A stretch of DNA of 64,000 nt from contig NZ_JADUCM010000001.1 of NCBI RefSeq assembly GCF_016009175.1, positions 186,001-250,000 on the forward strand, written 5' to 3'. The position numbers were made by a program, and so were the translations under genes. The notes beneath the pieces were generated by a model. It saw nothing but the letters and a program-made list of their open reading frames with translations. It searched no databases and was not told where the DNA came from. Below are positions 7,818 through 16,587 of this stretch, one piece after another (the stretch's first letter is position 1; each line of letters starts with the position of its first letter). The DNA is from Pseudomonas alkylphenolica (GTDB lineage: Bacteria > Pseudomonadota > Gammaproteobacteria > Pseudomonadales > Pseudomonadaceae).

Positions 7818-8440
7818 CGCAGGTGGGTGGCGTCAGGCGTATTGAGCATCTTGTCGATTCGAAACTGCGGCGCGGGATCCTGAAGGTGCTCGAACAGGCG
7901 TCTGCCACCGCCAAACACTACGGGGGCCAGGGCGATTTCGAGCTCGTCAATGGCGTTCATGTTCAAGTACTGCTGTATCACCTCCGCGCCACCCGAGATG
8001 CGGATGTCACGACCGCCTGCGGACGCCCGGGCCTTTTCGAGGGCACGCGCGGGCCCATCGTTGACGAAATGGAACGTCGTGCCACCCGGCCGGACCCAGG
8101 GTTCGCGTTTCTCGTGGGTGAGCACATACACGGGTGTGTGAAACGGCGCTTCCTCCGGCCAGCTTCGCTCGCCTGCATCAAACATTCGCTTGCCCATGAT
8201 GCTGGCGCCGCTACGTTCCATGGTGTGGCGCAGCATGTCGTTGACCGGGCCGGTCTCGCCGCCCGTCCCGAACTGGAGGTTTTCGCGGAAATATTGCTGC
8301 TTGAGTATCCAGCTCATCAGCGCCCCCCACTTGGCGCCCCAGTGCTTGTACTCAGGGTTGTCCCAATGCTCGATGCTCATCCCTTCCGGCGCCATGTAGC
8401 CATCAAGGCTCAGCCCGATGTTCACAAATACTTTGCTCAT
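7802..8440 (-). CDS. RibD C-terminal/dihydrofolate reductase-like protein
   Basis: 212 residues from the ATG at 8438-8440; the open frame upstream runs through REP DNA and is discarded. The N-terminus MSKVFVNIGLSLDGYMAPEG is typical of the RibD_C/DHFR-like family. GASIMGKRMFD and the SGGAEVIQQYL segment (nucleotide-binding region) also match, as does the AL.PVVFGGGRRLF end. These are NADPH-dependent reductases related to riboflavin pathway enzymes, usually of unknown substrate. It ends tail-to-tail inside the histidine kinase gene (16 bp overlap). Confidence 0.88.
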   Translation of the reverse strand: MSKVFVNIGLSLDGYMAPEGMSIEHWDNPEYKHWGAKWGALMSWILKQQYFRENLQFGTGGETGPVNDMLRHTMERSGASIMGKRMFDAGERSWPEEAPFHTPVYVLTHEKREPWVRPGGTTFHFVNDGPARALEKARASAGGRDIRISGGAEVIQQYLNMNAIDELEIALAPVVFGGGRRLFEHLQDPAPQFRIDKMLNTPDATHLRYVRA

Positions 8441-8590
8441 GATGGTTCTCTCACGAAAAGCGCGTCGGTGACTGATGTCAGCATAGGTGAGAGGGGAGAG
8501 CGCGGCAGCGGTCGGGATGGATGGTTGCCTGTTGTGCTCGATCGCAGGCTGCCGCCAGCTCCCATAGATATCGGGTACACCACAGACCTG

Positions 8591-9018
8591 TAGGCGCCAG
8601 GCTTGCCGGCGAACCAGACGCTGTGGTGTGTCAGCTATACCGCGTCTTCGTTCTTCGCGTGCAAGCCACGCTCCTACGGAATGGCGGTGTAATTCCGTAG
8701 GAGCCAGGTTTGCCGGCGAACCAGACGCTGCGGTGTGTCGGCTATACCGTGTCTTCGGTCTTCGCGGGCAAGCCATGCTCCTACGGAATGGCGGTGTGAA
8801 TCTGTAGGAGCCAGGCTTGCCGGCGAACCAGGCGCTGCGGTGTGTCGGCTATACCGCGTCTTCGTTCTTCGCGGGCAAGCCACGCTCCTACGGGAAGGCG
8901 GTGTGAATCTGTAGGAGCCAGGCTTGCCGGCGAATCAGGCGCTGCGGTGTGTCGGCTATACTGCGTCTTCGTTCTTCGCGGGCAAGCCACGCTCCTACGG
9001 AATGGCGGTGTGAATCGA
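8591..9018. repeat. Four tandem 107-bp REP-pair units
   Basis: Four copies of a 107-bp unit start at 8591, 8698, 8805 and 8912, exactly 107 bp apart. Each holds two inverted REP halves, GTAGGAGCCAGGCTTGCCGG at the left and GGGCAAGCCACGCTCCTAC at the right. Between them is a conserved spacer containing GCTGCGGTGTGTCGGCTATA, and after them the linker GGAATGGCGGTGTGAATC. Copies differ at only a few positions, so the amplification looks recent. The gap 8441-9186 otherwise contains only a short lysE leader and another REP-like fragment near 9036-9060. It encodes no protein. Confidence 0.9.
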
Positions 9019-9035
9019 AGGCATGGGGATCAGGC

Positions 9036-9060
9036 CCCTGTGGGAGCGGCTTCAGCCCGT
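9036..9060. repeat. REP-like fragment of a second type
   Basis: CCCCTGTGGGAGCGGCTTCA resembles the other common Pseudomonas repeat (TGTGGGAGCGG). A similar sequence lies at about 30066-30080. Confidence 0.45.
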
Positions 9061-9186
9061 GCCATTCACCCCCGATGCACGCCCATTCCGTTCGTCGTCC
9101 ACGCAATTGTCTGCACCTGCACGGCACGCTAAAGTTTTCCCACCCCACGGCGCGCAAAGCGCCTGACCTTGTGCAAGGAGCGCCTC

Positions 9187-9813
9187 ATGTTTCCGCTTGA
9201 TACCTGGCTTGTTTATACCCTGGCCTGCCTGCTGCTGGTGATTTCACCCGGGCCGGACAATCTGCTGGCGGTCGGCCGCGGGCTGAGCCAGGGCAGGGCA
9301 GCGGCGATTGCGTCCGGCCTGGCATCGGGTTCGGGAATTCTTTTCCATGTGGCAGCCGCTTCGTTAGGGCTGACGTTGTTGATGCAGACCTCGGCCATCG
9401 CCTTCTGGATCGTCAAGCTCATCGGCGCGGGTTACCTGCTCTGGCTGGGGATCAAAGTACTGCGCAGCCGTTCGCTGTTCAGCTTCCAGCCGGCTGCCCG
9501 GCAACCCTTGTCGAACATTTTCCTCACCGGGTTCCTGTCGGCGGCACTCAACCCCAAACCGGGCCTGTTCGTGCTGGCCTTCATCCCCCAGTTCGTCGAC
9601 CCGCAGCGCGGTTCGGTCACGCTGCAGATGCTGGGGTACGGCCTGTGGTTCGCAGTACTGACCGCCGTCGGCTTTGCCCTCATGGGGATTTTCGCCACGG
9701 CGCTGTCAGGTTTTCTGCGTTCGCGCCCGCGGCTGGTCAACGGCTTGAACGTGGGCGCCGGGGTGACCTTTGTGGCATCGGGCGTGTCGATCGCGACCCT
9801 GAGCCAGAAGTGA
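9187..9813 (+). CDS. LysE/RhtB family exporter
   Basis: 208 residues with six hydrophobic segments. The diagnostic N-terminal stretch SPGPDNLLAVGRGLSQG is followed by AAAIASGLASG. LysE/RhtB proteins export amino acids or homoserine lactone-like compounds. AAGGAG lies 7 nt before the ATG. The last 77 bp overlap the end of the convergent MFS gene. No adjacent regulator is obvious. Confidence 0.93.
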   Translation: MFPLDTWLVYTLACLLLVISPGPDNLLAVGRGLSQGRAAAIASGLASGSGILFHVAAASLGLTLLMQTSAIAFWIVKLIGAGYLLWLGIKVLRSRSLFSFQPAARQPLSNIFLTGFLSAALNPKPGLFVLAFIPQFVDPQRGSVTLQMLGYGLWFAVLTAVGFALMGIFATALSGFLRSRPRLVNGLNVGAGVTFVASGVSIATLSQK

Positions 9814-11020
9814 AGCGGCTCGTCGTCAGTATCCAGATAACCAGTGCACTGGCGCTGATCAGCGCACCCAGCAGGCTGACGGCCGCCCACCCCCATTGTG
9901 CATAGACCATTGTTGCAGCGGCTGCGCCCAGTGCGCTGCCGACCGAGTAGAAGCACATGTAGGCACCCACCAGACGGCTGTGGGCATCGGGCCGTGCGGC
10001 GAAGATGATGTGCTGGTTGGTGACGTGGACGGCCTGTACCGCGAAATCGAGCAGGATGACGCCAGCCACCAGCGCGACCAGGGAGGTCTCGGTAAACAGG
10101 ATGGGCAGCCACGACAGTGTCAGCAGCCCCAGCGCTATCCCCGTCACGCGTTGCCCGTGGCCCCGATCAGCCCAGCGGCCGGCACCTCTGGCGGCCATCG
10201 CACCGGCGACACCGGCCAGGCCAAACAGGCCGATGGCGGTATGGGAAAGCGACAGCGGCGGGGCACTCAGGGGGAGCACCATGGCAGTCCACAGCACAGA
10301 GAACGCAGCGAAAATCAGCAAGGCCAGCAGGCCCCGGGTGCGCAAGGTGGGTTCGGTGACGAACAGGGTGAACAATGACTTGATCAGCGCCGGGTACGAG
10401 GCAGCATTCCTGGGCGTGGTGGCGACAGGAACCTTTCGCCACAACACGGTCGCGAGGATCAGCATCAACGCTGATGACGCAAAGTAAACGGCCCGCCAGC
10501 TCGCGATGTCTGCTATCAGCCCTGCGGTAAATCGCGCCAACAGAATGCCCAGGACAATGCCACTGGTCACCGTGCCCACGGCCTGCCCGCGTTGTGACGG
10601 CGTTGCCACTGTGGCGGCGTAAGCCACCAGCACCTGAACCACCACCGCCAGCAAGCCCACCACGGTCATCGCCCCGAGCAGGGCCAGCCATTGCCGGGAT
10701 GCGCCGGCTGCCGCCAGTGCACCGGCAGACAGCACCACTTGAGTCAGGATCAGGCGCTTGCGGTTGAGCAGATCACCGAGTGGCACGATGAACAGCAACC
10801 CCAGGGCGTAGCCCACCTGGGTCGCGGTCACCACAATGCCGATCATGGACGGCGCCACACCCAGACTCTGCGCCATTGAGTCGAGCAGGGGTTGCGCAAA
10901 GTAAACGTTGGCGACGGCAAGTGCGCAAGTGACCGCAAACAGGAATGTCAGCGATGCAGAAAGCCCAGGCGCTTGTTGACGGGGGCAGTGCTGGATGGCT
11001 GAGTCGGCATCGGCTGTCAT
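9737..11020 (-). CDS. MFS transporter (drug exporter type)
   Basis: 427 residues from the ATG at 11018-11020, which has GGAGG at good spacing; longer in-frame starts run into the HxlR promoter region. It has twelve hydrophobic segments, with FLFAVTCALAVANVYFAQPL at the N-terminus and the loop GDLLNRKRLIL between TM2 and TM3, as in Bcr/CflA and YnfM-like exporters. The last ~30 residues are Arg/Ser/Pro-rich and overlap lysE antisense by 77 bp, so the true homologous part may end near codon 400. It is divergent from an HxlR regulator, with an inverted repeat between them, suggesting inducible export. Confidence 0.88.
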   Translation of the reverse strand: MTADADSAIQHCPRQQAPGLSASLTFLFAVTCALAVANVYFAQPLLDSMAQSLGVAPSMIGIVVTATQVGYALGLLFIVPLGDLLNRKRLILTQVVLSAGALAAAGASRQWLALLGAMTVVGLLAVVVQVLVAYAATVATPSQRGQAVGTVTSGIVLGILLARFTAGLIADIASWRAVYFASSALMLILATVLWRKVPVATTPRNAASYPALIKSLFTLFVTEPTLRTRGLLALLIFAAFSVLWTAMVLPLSAPPLSLSHTAIGLFGLAGVAGAMAARGAGRWADRGHGQRVTGIALGLLTLSWLPILFTETSLVALVAGVILLDFAVQAVHVTNQHIIFAARPDAHSRLVGAYMCFYSVGSALGAAAATMVYAQWGWAAVSLLGALISASALVIWILTTSRFTSGSGSRSTRPMPQRSPRRPRSSR

Positions 11021-11043
11021 GTAATCCTCCATGGCGCTAAACT

Positions 11044-11098
11044 GGTTGCAATTCAGAACTGGATTCATTGTTACGGTTTCCGGTTTCAAATTGCAACC
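11044..11098. promoter_or_regulatory. Inverted repeat between MFS and HxlR genes
   Basis: GGTTGCAATT (11044-11053) and AATTGCAACC (11089-11098) are perfect 10-bp inverted repeats. Each carries the palindromic core TTGCAA, and their centres are 45 bp apart. They bracket the divergent promoter region, so they are likely operators for the HxlR regulator. Confidence 0.55.
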
Positions 11099-11155
11099 AC
11101 ATTGCCCGGTTTGCTGCAAAGCACCGGTGTATCAGCCGTCTGGAAGGTCAACACG

Positions 11156-11626
11156 ATGGTCGAAGAGACTTCAACGCAACGAACGGAATGCCCGGTGGCC
11201 AGAACGCTTGAGGCGATCGGCGATCGCTGGTCGCTGATGATCCTTCGCGACGCGTTTGATGGGATTCGCCGCTTCAGCGAATTTCAGAAGAGCCTGGGCG
11301 TGGCCAAGAACATTCTGGCATCGCGCCTGAAAACGCTGGTTGAGGTGGGTGTGTTCGACGTTCGGCCGGCATCCGATGGCAGCGCCTACAAGGAATATGT
11401 GCTGACGGAAAAAGGCCGGGCGGTGTTTCCGGTGGTCATCAGCTTGCGGCAGTGGGGCGAGCGCTTTTTGTTCGAGCCGGGCGAGGTGCGTTCTGTGCTG
11501 TTGGACAATGCGTCGGGCCAGCCGCTGATGCCGCTGGAAGTGCGCTCATCAAGCGGTGAAAAGCTCGAACCCGCTCAGTGCCACCGGGTGCGGTGCGTCG
11601 ATGGCGAGGCCCCCGTCGCTGACTGA
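11156..11626 (+). CDS. HxlR family transcriptional regulator
   Basis: 156 residues from the ATG at 11156, which follows GGAAGG. The core CPVARTLEAIGDRWSLMILR is the HxlR signature (Cys near the N-terminus, then GDRWSLLILR). FSEFQKSLGVAKNILASRL is the recognition helix region and YKEYVLTEKG the wing. HxlR proteins are winged-helix regulators that often sense electrophiles or oxidants through the N-terminal cysteine. It is divergent from the MFS exporter, with which it probably forms a regulated pair. Confidence 0.93.
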   Translation: MVEETSTQRTECPVARTLEAIGDRWSLMILRDAFDGIRRFSEFQKSLGVAKNILASRLKTLVEVGVFDVRPASDGSAYKEYVLTEKGRAVFPVVISLRQWGERFLFEPGEVRSVLLDNASGQPLMPLEVRSSSGEKLEPAQCHRVRCVDGEAPVAD

Positions 11627-11661
11627 CAAGGGGCCCGCTATTGCGTTCAACGAGTGATCTG

Positions 11662-12987
11662 TTATCGCGCGTAGCGATTGGCCGGGCGTTCCAGCCCCAG
11701 GTGATCGCGCAGGGTAGTGCCGCTGTATTCACGGCGGAACAAGCCACGCTGTTGCAGCAACGGCACCACACCCTCGACGAAGTCATCCAGCCCTTCGGGC
11801 AGGAACGGCGGCATGATGTTGAAGCCGTCGGCGGCCTCTTCGAGGAACCATTGCTCCAGGGTATCGGCGATGGTCTCGGGCGTGCCGATCACGGTGTGGT
11901 GGCCGCGGGCACCGGCGACCTTCAGGTACAGCTGGCGGATGCTGAGGTTCTCCCGGCGGGCCAGGTCAATGAACAACGCCTGGCGGCTTTGCATCGAGTT
12001 GCTCAGCGGCAGCTCCGGCAACGGTCCGTCCAGGTCATAGCCGGACAGGTCGAAGCCACCGGCCATGCCGGCCAGCATCCCGAGCCCGACCCGCGGTTCG
12101 ATCAGGTCTTGCAGCTGTTGGAATTTATCTTCCGCTTCGCTTTGCGTACGGCCGATCACCGGCGAAATGCCCGGCATGATTTTCAGCTGCTCCGGGCGCC
12201 GCCCGTAGCCGGCGAGACGGCCTTTGACGTCGGCATAAAACGCCTGGGCATTGCCCAGCGTCTGCTGTGCGGTGAACACCACCTCGGCAGTACGCGCCGC
12301 CAGGGCTTTGCCCGGCTCCGACGAGCCCGCCTGAATCAGCACCGGGTAGCCCTGTGGCGTGCGCGGAATGTTCAGTGGCCCGCGCACCCGATAGTGTTCA
12401 CCCTGGTGGTTGAGCACATGCAGTGTGTCGGGCTGAAAAAACACCCCGCTGGCTTTGTCGCGGACAAAGGCGTTGTCTTCGAAGCTGTCCCATAACCCGG
12501 TCACCACATCGATAAACTCTTCGGCACGCTGGTAGCGGTCGCCGTGGTCGAAATGCTTGTCGCGGCCAAAGTTCAGCGCTTCCAGGTCGGTCGCCGAAGT
12601 CACCAGGTTCCAGCCGCTGCGGCCGTTGCTCAAGTGGTCGAGGGAGGCGAACTTGCGTGCCAGCAAGTAGGGTTCGTTGTAGCTGGTCGACACGGTCGAG
12701 ACCAGGCCGATGCGCTCGGTCACGGCCGCCAGCCCCGAGAGCAACACCAGCGGGTCGAAGACATCGCCAGCGGTGGTGTACTGGCCGAGCTCCGGCGAGC
12801 CCATCAGCGCCAGGTTGTCGGCGAAGAATATCGCGTCGAACTTGCCGCGTTCTGCAGTTTTCGCCAGGTGCTTGAAGTGCTGGAAATCCAGGCCGCCGCC
12901 GGCCCACGCGCGCGGGTGGCGCCAGGCAGCCAGGTGATGGCCGCTGCTCATCAGAAACGCGCCCAGGCTCATTGTCTTAGCTGTCAT
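11662..12987 (-). CDS. NtaA/SnaA/DszA-type FMN-dependent monooxygenase
   Basis: 441 residues from the ATG at 12985-12987 with GAGGTG upstream. The bacterial luciferase-like (LLM) class is shown by FDAIFFADNLAL, then ERIGLVSTVSTSYNEPYLLAR, GWNLVTSATD and the TAEVVFTAQQTL region. The length matches the long NtaA/SnaA/SoxA(DszA) subfamily, which uses reduced FMN to oxidise chelators, sulfones or dialkyl sulfides. The dedicated flavin reductase such enzymes need is not next to it. It starts 8 nt after the TonB receptor stop, so the two are almost certainly co-transcribed. Confidence 0.92.
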   Translation of the reverse strand: MTAKTMSLGAFLMSSGHHLAAWRHPRAWAGGGLDFQHFKHLAKTAERGKFDAIFFADNLALMGSPELGQYTTAGDVFDPLVLLSGLAAVTERIGLVSTVSTSYNEPYLLARKFASLDHLSNGRSGWNLVTSATDLEALNFGRDKHFDHGDRYQRAEEFIDVVTGLWDSFEDNAFVRDKASGVFFQPDTLHVLNHQGEHYRVRGPLNIPRTPQGYPVLIQAGSSEPGKALAARTAEVVFTAQQTLGNAQAFYADVKGRLAGYGRRPEQLKIMPGISPVIGRTQSEAEDKFQQLQDLIEPRVGLGMLAGMAGGFDLSGYDLDGPLPELPLSNSMQSRQALFIDLARRENLSIRQLYLKVAGARGHHTVIGTPETIADTLEQWFLEEAADGFNIMPPFLPEGLDDFVEGVVPLLQQRGLFRREYSGTTLRDHLGLERPANRYAR

Positions 12988-12994
12988 ACGCACC

Positions 12995-15352
12995 TCAGAA
13001 GTCATAACGTAAAGTCGCACCGGCGGTGCGGGGCTGGCCAGGGGAGGCGGTGTACAGGCCGTTGGAGCCATTGCCGACCGCCAGGTAATACTGTTTGTCG
13101 AAGGCGTTCTTGACCCACAGCGAGGCGTCGAGCAAACCGTCGCCCAGGTCCAGGCGCGCGCCAACCGAGAAGTTCGCCAGGGCGTAGCCGTCGATCTTCG
13201 ACAGGTCGGAGTTGTCGAGGGTGCCTTCGCTGTCGGAGCGATAGGCGTAGCTACCGGTGGCGTAGGGTTCGATGCCGTTGATGCGCGGCCATTTGTATTC
13301 ACCGTTGACGTTGCCGATCCAGCGCGAAGCGCCGGCCACGCGTTCGCCGCTCAGGTCGCAGTGGGTGGCTCCGGGCGTTTCTGCAGGGCAGGGCGCATCC
13401 TTGAACGAGAGGTAGGTGACATCGTTGAACGAGCCATTGATGTTCAAGGTGAGCCCGCGCACCGGCACTGTGGTTGCCTCGAACTCGACACCACGCGAGC
13501 GCACCGTGCCGGCGTTGGTCAGCAACTGGTAACCGGTCAACGATCCTGGCGGTTGGTAGTAGGTGGTCGCCTGGTAACCGTTCACGCCGGTCCAGAACAC
13601 GTTGGCGTTGAGCTGCAGACGCTGTTCGAACAACTGGCTTTTGATGCCCAGCTCGGCATCGTTGGCGCGCTCCGGGCCGACCAGCAGCGACTCGGCGCCA
13701 GCGCTGGGCGCGGAACCGACCGCGAGGTTGACGCCACCGGATTTTTCGCCGTGAGACAGCGAGGCATAGCCGAGCACATCGTCGTTGAAGTGGTAGCTCA
13801 AGCTGGCCAGAAACGATGGCGCGGCGTTGTGCATGTTGAGGTCGCCGGTGTCGTAGGCGCCGACCTGGCTCTCGCGTATTGCATTGCCGTCGACCACACC
13901 GGGAATCACCACCGGCGTACCGCCGCCCGTGGGTGCAAAACGCTGGACGTTGGCGGCTTTCTCTTCATAGGTGCCACGTATACCGGCGCTGAAATCAAGG
14001 CGCTCGGTCAGGTGCCAGGTGCCCTGGGCAAACAGGGCGTAGCTCTCGGTGTCGATCTTGCCGTTGGTCTTGCTGTTGACGTTGTTGAGCGCATTGAGGT
14101 TGGCGCCGATCAGGTTGAGGTCCGCCAGCGGGCCGAGGTTGGTGAAGATCCGGTTGCCCAGGTCTTGCTTGAACGCATAGGCGCCCACGACGTAGTCGAA
14201 GAACTCGCCCTTGGGCGAAGCCAAGCGTACTTCCTGGGAGAACTGCCGGTCGTGCACTTCGTAGCCAAAGTCCTTGATCACCGGTACTTCCAGCTGGTCA
14301 CCGTCGTTGGCAGGGTTGAAATGCCAGCTGCGGTAGGCGCTGATTGAGGTCAGGGTGTAGCCGCCGGCCAGGTTCCAGTTGGCTTCGACGGAGCTGGCGT
14401 TCTGGTGCACGCTGACATTCTGACGGCCATCAATGTTGGTTTTGCCTTCTTGTGGGTGGGCGCCGACCAGCGCCGCGCGCCGCCAGAATTGCGGGCCGGC
14501 GCCATAGATCACGCTGCTGCCGCTGCTGGAGTTCTCGGTGTTGTATTCGTTGATCCAGCGCAGGCTGAAATCCTCGTTCGGCTTGAACAGCAACTGCCCG
14601 CGCAGGCCTTCACGTTCTCCGCCCAGCAGGGTGCGGTCGTCATGGAGGTTGTTCAGGTAGCCGTCGTCGCGGGTGCGGTAGAAGGACAGCCGACCAGCAA
14701 CGGTATCGGTCAGCGGCCCGGAAACACTGCCTTTGCCTTGGAAGTAGCCGTCTTGCCCACCGGACACTTCGAAGCTGCGTTCCGGGGTAAAGGTCGGGCT
14801 GCGGGTGGTGATGTTCAGCACGCCGGCGGTGGTGTTCTTGCCGAACAGGGTGCCTTGGGGGCCGCGCAACAGCTCCAGCTGTTCGACATCGAGCATGTCG
14901 AAGGCGGCCATGCCGGGACGGCCCAGGTAGACGTTGTCCAGATAGATGCCGGCGCTGCCTTCCAGGCCGTCACTGGCCGGGTTGTTGCCGATGCCGCGCA
15001 CGGCAAAGCTGGACACCCGGGCGTGGACATAGGCGACGTTGACACTGGGCAGCGCCTGTTGCAGGTCCTGGATCTTGTAGATGCGCTGGCTTTCCAGGTT
15101 TTCGCCACTGAGGGTGGTGATCGGCGTCGGTACGTCTTGCGACTGTTCTTCGCGGCGGCGGGCGGTGACGGTGACTTGCTCCAGCCGCGGGGTGGTGTCA
15201 TCGACCTGGGCTGCGGTGATGGCAGGCGTGTCGGTTTCATCGGCGGCAAAACTCTGGGTTGTTGCGCACAGGACACCGGGCAGCGCCAGCCACAGGGAAA
15301 GGCTCAGGGGCTTGAGGCGATGGGCCGTAGTGGCCGGGTAACGTAATTGCAT
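12995..15352 (-). CDS. TonB-dependent receptor
   Basis: 785 residues from the ATG at 15350-15352, with AGGAG about 10 nt upstream. The signal peptide ends near CATTQSFA. A TonB-box-like LEQVTVTARRREE is followed by the plug (SQDVPTPITTLSG, RGIGNNPASDG, ELLRGPQGTLFGKNTTAG) and a ~600-residue barrel ending in ATLRYDF. There is no STN domain, so it is not of the signalling FecA type; it resembles receptors for non-siderophore nutrients. It is encoded between an AraC regulator and an FMN monooxygenase, suggesting that it imports the organosulfur- or chelate-type substrate of that enzyme. Confidence 0.93.
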   Translation of the reverse strand: MQLRYPATTAHRLKPLSLSLWLALPGVLCATTQSFAADETDTPAITAAQVDDTTPRLEQVTVTARRREEQSQDVPTPITTLSGENLESQRIYKIQDLQQALPSVNVAYVHARVSSFAVRGIGNNPASDGLEGSAGIYLDNVYLGRPGMAAFDMLDVEQLELLRGPQGTLFGKNTTAGVLNITTRSPTFTPERSFEVSGGQDGYFQGKGSVSGPLTDTVAGRLSFYRTRDDGYLNNLHDDRTLLGGEREGLRGQLLFKPNEDFSLRWINEYNTENSSSGSSVIYGAGPQFWRRAALVGAHPQEGKTNIDGRQNVSVHQNASSVEANWNLAGGYTLTSISAYRSWHFNPANDGDQLEVPVIKDFGYEVHDRQFSQEVRLASPKGEFFDYVVGAYAFKQDLGNRIFTNLGPLADLNLIGANLNALNNVNSKTNGKIDTESYALFAQGTWHLTERLDFSAGIRGTYEEKAANVQRFAPTGGGTPVVIPGVVDGNAIRESQVGAYDTGDLNMHNAAPSFLASLSYHFNDDVLGYASLSHGEKSGGVNLAVGSAPSAGAESLLVGPERANDAELGIKSQLFEQRLQLNANVFWTGVNGYQATTYYQPPGSLTGYQLLTNAGTVRSRGVEFEATTVPVRGLTLNINGSFNDVTYLSFKDAPCPAETPGATHCDLSGERVAGASRWIGNVNGEYKWPRINGIEPYATGSYAYRSDSEGTLDNSDLSKIDGYALANFSVGARLDLGDGLLDASLWVKNAFDKQYYLAVGNGSNGLYTASPGQPRTAGATLRYDF

Positions 15353-15430
15353 GGACAGGGGGCTCCTCATTGCCGCGCGACGCGGTATGAAGGCCATGCT
15401 AGAGCGTGCGAAGAAGGAAAAAGGGGCCTG

Positions 15431-15452
15431 CGCGGACAACCTGTGGTCCGCG
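15431..15452 (-). promoter_or_regulatory. Inverted repeat between AraC and TonB genes
   Basis: CGCGGAC and GTCCGCG pair perfectly over 7 bp around an 8-nt loop. On the minus strand a T5 run follows 9 nt later. It may be a terminator or attenuator after the AraC gene, or an operator for the TonB receptor; position alone does not decide. Confidence 0.4.
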
Positions 15453-15465
15453 GCAGACAAGCAAC

Positions 15466-16545
15466 CTAGACCGCGATGGCGAGTGCCTGGTCAAGCGCTG
15501 CGGATGGCGACGCCGAGCGTGACAGAACGCGCTCGGGCAACGCGGGCACATCATCGCGCCGCCACTTGCCCGGGCTCTCGCCGGTCCAGCGGCGGAACGC
15601 GCGGTTGAAGCTGCTCGGCTCATTGAAGCCCAGGCGGTAGCAGATCTCGTTGATCGAGCAGTCGGTCTGGCGCAGGTAACTGAACGCCAGTTGCCGGCGG
15701 CAATCGTCGAGCAGTGCTTTAAAGCTGGTGGCATGCTTGAGCAGGTAGCGGTGCATGTTGCGCACGCTCATGCCCAGTTCCTCTGCAACGCGGCTTTGCT
15801 GAACCTCGCCCAGCGGCAGGTAGCGAATGATTGCACTGCGCACCTGCGCCGGCAGGTTCAGGCGTTGCTGGCGCTCCAGGTAGTCGTTGAGCACGCTGTC
15901 CAGCCCCTGGGCCCCCGCCGGATTGGCGGTGGTCAGCGGTGCATCGAGCCAGCGGCTGTTGTACTCGATGGCGTTTTCGCCGGCGTCGAAGCGCACCGGG
16001 CAACCAAGCAAGCGCACCCAGCGCTGCGGATCCTCCGGGGTGGCGCGCGCCAGGCGCACACCCTGCACGATCGGCAGGTCGACCCAGGTCTGGCGGGTGA
16101 AGCGTACCGCACAGGCGATCGACGCCTCGGTGGCCACTTGCTCCACCTCGGCGCCGGCGGCCACGCCGTAGATCATCTGCGTGGTGTGCGGGCCACGCAC
16201 CAGGCGCAGCGCCGCCGAGGTGGTGATCACCGGTGCAAAACGCACGCCGCGCTCCAGCGCCTCGATCACCGTCGCGCTGCTTTGCGCGGCAAAAAACAGC
16301 CCGTGAAAGTCGGTCGGGTAACTGTGTTGCGCTGCCAGCAGGCCGAAGCACTCGTCACCGCTGACACGCTGCGCCGCCCGCCAGAACGCGCTCATGGCCT
16401 GGAGCGCGATGCGCTGGTTGGGATCATGCAGGTTGCAACGGCTGATACCGGCCTCGCGCAGCAGCGGGGCAGCGGCAATGCCCCGTGCTTCGAGCGTGCG
16501 GGCGATGACCTGGGCCCAGGTGGCAATGGTATCGATGGTAGGCAT
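15466..16545 (-). CDS. AraC family regulator (OruR/ArgR-like, Arabinose_bd)
   Basis: 359 residues. The N-terminal part, with ARTLEARGIAAAPLLREAGI and RIALQAMSAFWRAAQRVSGD, is the arabinose-binding type of AraC regulators. The C-terminal domain has VAEELGMSVRNMHRYLLKH and EICYRLGFNEPSSFNRAFRRW, a normal double helix-turn-helix. A basic, Ser/Ala-rich tail of ~30 residues follows. It is in the same orientation as the TonB receptor downstream and the GST and binding protein upstream, so it is the probable activator of the set. Confidence 0.92.
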   Translation of the reverse strand: MPTIDTIATWAQVIARTLEARGIAAAPLLREAGISRCNLHDPNQRIALQAMSAFWRAAQRVSGDECFGLLAAQHSYPTDFHGLFFAAQSSATVIEALERGVRFAPVITTSAALRLVRGPHTTQMIYGVAAGAEVEQVATEASIACAVRFTRQTWVDLPIVQGVRLARATPEDPQRWVRLLGCPVRFDAGENAIEYNSRWLDAPLTTANPAGAQGLDSVLNDYLERQQRLNLPAQVRSAIIRYLPLGEVQQSRVAEELGMSVRNMHRYLLKHATSFKALLDDCRRQLAFSYLRQTDCSINEICYRLGFNEPSSFNRAFRRWTGESPGKWRRDDVPALPERVLSRSASPSAALDQALAIAV

Positions 16546-16587
16546 GGTGGTTCTCCGGCTCGCTCAGGTTTCGGTCCTCGGTGGGGC

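Noticed and set aside
8591..9018. CRISPR array
   Set aside because: The unit is 107 bp and near-identical throughout, each contains inverted REP halves, and no unique spacers or cas genes are present.
8674..9157. Several short frames of 69-89 codons with very similar sequences
   Set aside because: They are translations of the REP array; their similarity comes from the repeats.
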